Shown one piece after another: positions 60,335 through 64,000 of a stretch of 64,000 nucleotides of DNA. The stretch is from Paenibacillus_I sp035510375 (GTDB lineage: Bacteria; Bacillota; Bacilli; Paenibacillales; Paenibacillaceae). The position numbers and the translations under genes are program-made. Position 1 is the first letter of the stretch; each line of letters begins with the position of its first letter. Under the pieces are notes generated by a model that was not told the DNA's origin, searched no databases, and saw only the letters and a program-made list of their open reading frames with translations. The stretch is from the NCBI RefSeq assembly GCF_035510375.1, contig NZ_DATKHG010000036.1; one strand, 5' to 3'.

Positions 60335-61434
60335 CAGCAATCAACCTCCCCGACGACGATATCGATACCGCCCAATATAGTGATCAGGTTCGTCATCGTC
60401 TCGCCGACGAGCAGCTTCGGCAAGATTTGCAGGTTCACGAACGAGGGACGGCGGAATTTCAGCCGGTAAGGCTCGGCTTTGCCTTTGGACACGATGTGGC
60501 AGCCGATCTCGCCGCGCGGCGACTCGATGCGCACATACGTCTCGCCGGCAGGCGGCCGGATGGCGCGCGGCACCTTGCCCATCGTCTCGCCTTCGAAAGG
60601 AAATTGCTCCACCGCCTGCTTCAGGATGCGCAGGCTTTGGCGGATCTCTTCCATCCGGATCACATAGCGGTCGTAGCAATCGCCGTTCGTTCCGGTCGGC
60701 ACGTCAAACTCGAACCGGCTGTACAGGCTGTACGGCTCGGCCTTGCGCAAGTCCCAATCGACGCCCGTGCAGCGCAGATTCGCGCCGGACAAGCCGTAGT
60801 CGATCGCGGTCTGCGCATCGTACGCGCCGATCCCCTTGATCCGCGCAAGAAAAATTTCATTGCCGCTGACCAGATCGTGGTATTCCAGCAGCTTTTTTTC
60901 CATGTAAGGCACAAAGTCGCGCACCTTGTCGATCCAGCCCGGAGGAGCGTCCCACTTCACGCCGCCTACGCGCATGTAGTTATAGGTGAGACGCGCGCCG
61001 CACAGTTCATTGAACAGGTCGACGATGATCTCGCGGTCGCGGAAAGCGAACAGGAACGGGCTCATGGCGCCGATGTCGAGCAGGTAGGTTCCCCACCAGA
61101 CAAGATGGCTGGCGACGCGCTGCAGCTCCATGACGATAAGGCGCAGAAACTCGGCGCGTTCCGGCACCTCGAGCCCCATCATCGTCTCCACCGCGTGGCA
61201 CAGCACATAGTTGTTCGTCATCGCGGACACGTAATCCATCCGGTCCGTATAAGGGATGATTTGCGTAAAATTCAGATTCTCGGCCAGCTTCTCCGTGCCC
61301 CGATGCAAATAACCCATGACGGGGATCGCCTCGGTGATCACTTCGCCGTCCAGCTTGACGATAATGCGGAAAACGCCGTGCGTGCTCGGATGCTGAGGAC
61401 CGACGTTCAGCAGCAGTTCTTCGGTACGGATCAC
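60334..61434 (-). CDS. nuoD: Complex I 49-kDa subunit NuoD
   Basis: 366 residues, GTG start with GGAGGTG upstream. Quinone-site subunit related to NiFe-hydrogenase large subunits. GPQHPSTHGVFRI, HRGTEKLAENLNFTQIIPY (His and Tyr of the quinone site are in these two segments), and C-terminal FRRPSFVNLQILPKLL. Separate from NuoC, not fused. Confidence 0.96.
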   Translation of the reverse strand: MIRTEELLLNVGPQHPSTHGVFRIIVKLDGEVITEAIPVMGYLHRGTEKLAENLNFTQIIPYTDRMDYVSAMTNNYVLCHAVETMMGLEVPERAEFLRLIVMELQRVASHLVWWGTYLLDIGAMSPFLFAFRDREIIVDLFNELCGARLTYNYMRVGGVKWDAPPGWIDKVRDFVPYMEKKLLEYHDLVSGNEIFLARIKGIGAYDAQTAIDYGLSGANLRCTGVDWDLRKAEPYSLYSRFEFDVPTGTNGDCYDRYVIRMEEIRQSLRILKQAVEQFPFEGETMGKVPRAIRPPAGETYVRIESPRGEIGCHIVSKGKAEPYRLKFRRPSFVNLQILPKLLVGETMTNLITILGGIDIVVGEVDC

Positions 61435-61438
61435 GTCT

Positions 61439-62104
61439 TTACACCTCCGGATCGAGCGGTACGTAGTCTTTGCGCAGCGGATGGCCGACCCAGTCGTCCG
61501 GCATCATGATGCGCCGCAAATCCGGATGGCCCGGAAAATCGATGCCGAGCAGATCGTAGATTTCGCGTTCGTTCCAATTGGCCGTGCTCCACACGGCCAC
61601 GACCGAAGGGATCGACGGGTTGTCGCGGTCGGTCTTCACCTTCACCGCGAACTCGCGCTTCGTATCGAGCGAAATGAGATGATAAACGGCTTCCAGATGC
61701 GTCTCGTAATCGACGCCGGAAACGTTCCGCAAATAGTCGCAGCCCAGCTTGGCGTGCGACTTCAGCAGCTCGGCGGTTGCGAGCCAATGCCCGGCACGGA
61801 TGACGAGCGTCGGCATATCGCCGTTCAGCTCGTTGATCGACGCCTCCTCGACCGCGTCCGCATGCACGAGCGTCTTGATCAGCTCCACCGCCTCGTCAAG
61901 CAGCGGCTGCTTCGGCGACGGCGCCTTCGGCTCCGCCGGAGCCGCCGCCTCTTCGGCCGCCTTCGCGGCGGCGCGGGCTGCGCGGGCCTCGGCAGCCGCC
62001 TTCAGCTTCGCTTGCTTGTCGGCGTCGGCGCCCTCGGCGGCAGGCGGCGGATTCACCGGCTCCCGCTCATCGCCGGATCCGCTCTTCTTGTTCTCTTCGC
62101 TCAC
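61439..62104 (-). CDS. nuoC: Complex I 30-kDa subunit NuoC with Ala/Lys-rich N-terminal extension
   Basis: 221 residues. GTG at 62104 overlaps the nuoB stop (GTGA), which fixes the start. The conserved fold (about 80-221) ends with NEREIYDLLGIDFPGHPDLRRIMMPDDW, the family signature. The first 75 residues are low in complexity, rich in Ala, Lys, Pro and Glu (LKAAAEARAARAAAKAAEE), and are absent from typical NuoC. Such extensions occur in Paenibacillus relatives; role unknown. Confidence 0.93.
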   Translation of the reverse strand: MSEENKKSGSGDEREPVNPPPAAEGADADKQAKLKAAAEARAARAAAKAAEEAAAPAEPKAPSPKQPLLDEAVELIKTLVHADAVEEASINELNGDMPTLVIRAGHWLATAELLKSHAKLGCDYLRNVSGVDYETHLEAVYHLISLDTKREFAVKVKTDRDNPSIPSVVAVWSTANWNEREIYDLLGIDFPGHPDLRRIMMPDDWVGHPLRKDYVPLDPEV

Positions 62105-62619
62105 CGGCCCGTCACCCGCTTCCCGGTCTTCGCTTCGTAGCGGATTTTCTCCTGAAGCTTGTTGATGCCGTAGATCAGCGCCGCCGGATTGGGCGGGCAG
62201 CCCGGTATATACACATCGACGGGCACGATCTGGTCGACGCCCTTCATAACGGCGTACGACTTCACATAAGGTCCGCCCGCCGTCGCGCAGGAGCCCATGG
62301 CGATGACCCACTTGGGCTCGGGCATCTGGTCGTACAGCCTGCGGAGCAGCGGTCCCATCTTCTTCGTCACCGTGCCGGCGACGATCATGACGTCCGACTG
62401 CCGCGGCGAGGTGCGGAACATCACCCCGAAACGGTCCAGATCGTAATGCGACGCGCCCGTGCCCATCATCTCGATCGCGCAGCAGGCGAGGCCGAACGTA
62501 AGGGGCCACAGCGAGTTGCTGCGCGCCCATGCCTTCAATTGCTCGAGCGTTCCCATAAACACGTTGCGCTCCAGCTCCGCCCGCTCCTCCGGCGTAATCG
62601 ACTCTAAACGGAATTCCAT
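62101..62619 (-). CDS. nuoB: Complex I subunit NuoB (cluster N2)
   Basis: 172 residues. Carries the last 4Fe-4S cluster (N2): FGLACCAIEMM provides the tandem Cys, with further Cys in IAMGSCATAGG and PVDVYIPGCPPNP. ATG at 62619 lies 16 bases inside nuoA. A longer frame upstream would have to read from within nuoA and lacks a ribosome site. Confidence 0.96.
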   Translation of the reverse strand: MEFRLESITPEERAELERNVFMGTLEQLKAWARSNSLWPLTFGLACCAIEMMGTGASHYDLDRFGVMFRTSPRQSDVMIVAGTVTKKMGPLLRRLYDQMPEPKWVIAMGSCATAGGPYVKSYAVMKGVDQIVPVDVYIPGCPPNPAALIYGINKLQEKIRYEAKTGKRVTGR

Positions 62620-62975
62620 TTCAGCACCTTCTTCTTCCAAGCGTAGAGTAGCCCAACCAGCAGCAGGGAGACGAAAATCAGCATTTCAACAAGCACAAAC
62701 AGGCCAAGCTGCTTATACGCAACGGCCCATGGATATAAGAAAACGGTTTCCACATCAAAAATAACAAACATTAACGCAAACAGGTAATAGCGGATATTAA
62801 ACCGCACTTGCCCTTCGCCGACCGGTACGTTGCCGCTCTCGTACGTCGTCCGCTTCTCCTCCGTCGGCTTGCTCGGCCGCAGAAAACGGCCGATGGTCAG
62901 CGCCGTCACGGGGAGCAGGATGCCGAGCAGGATGAAGATGGATACGATCACATAGTTGTTGATGTACTTCTCCAT
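62604..62975 (-). CDS. nuoA: Complex I subunit NuoA
   Basis: 123 residues, three helices. First gene of the operon; GGAGG 7 bases before the ATG. Contains the conserved TYESGNVPVGEGQVRFNIRYY loop and ALMFVIFDVETVFLYPWAV with its Asp-Glu pair. Overlaps nuoB. Confidence 0.95.
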   Translation of the reverse strand: MEKYINNYVIVSIFILLGILLPVTALTIGRFLRPSKPTEEKRTTYESGNVPVGEGQVRFNIRYYLFALMFVIFDVETVFLYPWAVAYKQLGLFVLVEMLIFVSLLLVGLLYAWKKKVLKWNSV

Positions 62976-63040
62976 TCAATCGCCTCCGTGCGTAGGATAT
63001 CGGCCCGGCCGCACCGGTTCCGATGCAAAATTCCTTCACA

Positions 63041-63069
63041 ATTATAGCAAAAGCATTCCGGGACGTCTA
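63041..63069 (-). promoter_or_regulatory. Sigma-A promoter of the nuo operon
   Basis: Minus strand TAGACG (63064-63069), 17-base spacer, perfect TATAAT (63041-63046), about 65 bases before nuoA. Confidence 0.58.
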
Positions 63070-63277
63070 TGACGGAGTTGTCTTGCGGAAGCGCTCCGTC
63101 ATGCGAAAAACGCCCCGCCGCGATCCGGCCCGGATCGGGGGAAGCGTTCGTTTTGTGACGCAACCGAGCGCCGACCGGTATTGTGACGGACGTCACACAG
63201 GACAGCGCCCCCGCATTGCGCGCGGTGCAGCCGTACATAAAATAGAAGGGACCGGCGATCGGCAAGCGCGAACGCCC

Positions 63278-63315
63278 AAAAGCCGCCGGCCGCGTCGATT
63301 GACGCGGTCGGCGGC
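63278..63315 (-). terminator. Terminator of the dps-like gene
   Basis: 15-bp stem with one mismatch (63282-63296 with 63301-63315), AATC loop, then TTTTG on the minus strand. Confidence 0.8.
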
Positions 63316-63334
63316 CATAAGTGAAATGCGAGGC

Positions 63335-63802
63335 TTACTTGCCGAGGTAAGCCTCCAGCATCCAGATATGCTTCTGCAGCTTTTCCGTCCAGCCGACGAG
63401 CAGGTCGTGCGTCGACAGATCGCCTTCCTCCTCGGCCGCTTCCGCCATCTCCTTCATCTCGTCCACACAGGACTGAAAATCGTCCGCGAGCGCTTCGATC
63501 ATCATGGACGGATCCTCTCCGCCCTTCGCTTCCTTGATCGAGGACAGCTCCAGATACTCCTTCATCGTAGCCGGAGGCTGCTGGCCGATCGCGAGCATGC
63601 GCTCCGCAATCTCGTCCAGCATCAGCGTCACTTCCTCATAGAACTCCTGGAATTTCACATGGAGCGTGAAGAAGTTCGGGCCCTTTACGTTCCAGTGAAA
63701 ATTGTGCAGCTTGACGTACAGCACGTTGCCGCCCGCCACCAGCTTGCTCAGCCCTTTTTGAATATCCGGCTTCGTCGCTGCAGACTCTTTCTTGGTCACC
63801 AT
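63335..63802 (-). CDS. dps: Dps/ferritin-like DNA-protection protein
   Basis: 155 residues, four-helix bundle. Dps proteins oxidise and store iron and shield DNA. The inter-subunit ferroxidase residues are visible: His in LHNFHWNVKGPNFF, then EEVTLMLDEIAERML with Asp and Glu. ATG at 63802 with AAAGGAG 9 bases upstream; the longer frame is not supported. Single gene with terminator; the regulator (PerR in Bacillus) is not evident from the sequence. Confidence 0.92.
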   Translation of the reverse strand: MVTKKESAATKPDIQKGLSKLVAGGNVLYVKLHNFHWNVKGPNFFTLHVKFQEFYEEVTLMLDEIAERMLAIGQQPPATMKEYLELSSIKEAKGGEDPSMMIEALADDFQSCVDEMKEMAEAAEEEGDLSTHDLLVGWTEKLQKHIWMLEAYLGK

Positions 63803-63903
63803 TCCAATCGGCTCCTTTCCGTCGGACCGGGACTGTCCGTCCCGCTGGACGGATATTACCCGTGCCCCCCGGAGGCCAAACAAGCCGCCGGGCGCCCGAA
63901 GGG

Positions 63904-64000
63904 CTACCTTCTGCGGGCTTCGGTGAGATGGAATTGGCCGACCAGTTGCTGCAGAAACGCGGTAATCGCCTCGACGTAATGCGACGTATGGCGGACATGC
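63904..64000 (-). CDS. 3' end of a gene running off the window
   Basis: Minus strand, 31 codons visible ending HYVEAITAFLQQLVGQFHL and TEARRR before TAG at 63904. Helical, well-formed sequence with good codon use. Family not recognisable from this length. Confidence 0.4.
   Translation of the reverse strand, partial: HVRHTSHYVEAITAFLQQLVGQFHLTEARRR

Larger units (their letters stand above)
62976..63334 (-). other. Intergenic region between dps-like gene and nuoA
   Basis: About 360 bases without a credible gene. It holds the nuo promoter (63041-63069) and the dps terminator (63278-63315); nothing else stands out. Confidence 0.6.

Noticed and set aside
61439..62530. A 363-codon version of NuoC starting inside nuoB
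   Set aside because: The added part is nuoB read in another frame; the GTG overlapping the nuoB stop gives the expected start.

Overview
The window is a chromosomal stretch of a GC-rich, motile, endospore-forming Gram-positive bacterium with an SLH-type S-layer. It is most likely Paenibacillus or a close relative in the Paenibacillaceae. The evidence is the combination of the comF-flgM-flgK-flgL flagellar cluster, degS/degU, spoIIID/spoIIQ/spoIID with recognisable sporulation-sigma promoters, an alpha/beta-type spore protein, SLH-domain surface proteins, csaB/tagA/tagO, and a complex I operon that lacks nuoEFG. Nearly every gene lies on the minus strand, so the window reads from right to left. 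The exceptions are a toxin-antitoxin pair near 8.6-9.1 kb and a transposase-derived gene at 46.5 kb.

Layout: (1) 0.1-7.5 kb holds the late flagellar/competence operon, read comFA, comFC, yvyF, then flgM, flgN, flgK, flgL and a YviE-like gene whose 3' end is lost in AT-rich sequence at the window edge. (2) 7.5-11.4 kb holds a small membrane protein, an AT-rich islet with a RelB/ParE-like pair and gene remnants, a 48-codon zinc-ribbon gene, and degU-degS. (3) 11.5-31.8 kb is a surface-protein region: a phosphodiester glycosidase-type secreted protein, three SLH proteins (one is probably the main S-layer protein, with a strong promoter and long leader), a large secreted repeat protein, metK, a spore SASP and a retropepsin-like gene pair. 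(4) 31.9-40.1 kb holds tagO, tagA, csaB, a DUF5693-type membrane protein, a phosphohexomutase, fabZ and a phosphatidyltransferase, meaning the machinery that builds and pyruvylates the wall polymer to which SLH domains bind. (5) 40.3-46.0 kb holds epuA-like, flhP, flhO, mbl, spoIIID, spoIIQ and spoIID. (6) 46.0-47.9 kb is an accessory islet. A plus-strand IS1595/ISXO2-like transposase-derived gene has lost its first catalytic Asp. It is driven by a near-consensus promoter with two LexA-type boxes and is flanked by inverted clusters of a roughly 28-bp repeat. (7) 47.9-63.8 kb holds murA, ywzB, an SLH-anchored subtilase, the eleven-gene nuoA-N operon and a Dps-like gene.

The most interesting signals are the SOS-type promoter and repeat clusters around the transposase-derived gene at 46.1-47.85 kb, and three promoters of identical TAAA-N16-(G/A)CCGATAA geometry. 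Two of these precede flagellar genes (flgM, flhO). The third, with a perfect GCCGATAA, precedes an SLH surface-protein gene, which suggests that this envelope protein belongs to the motility regulon.
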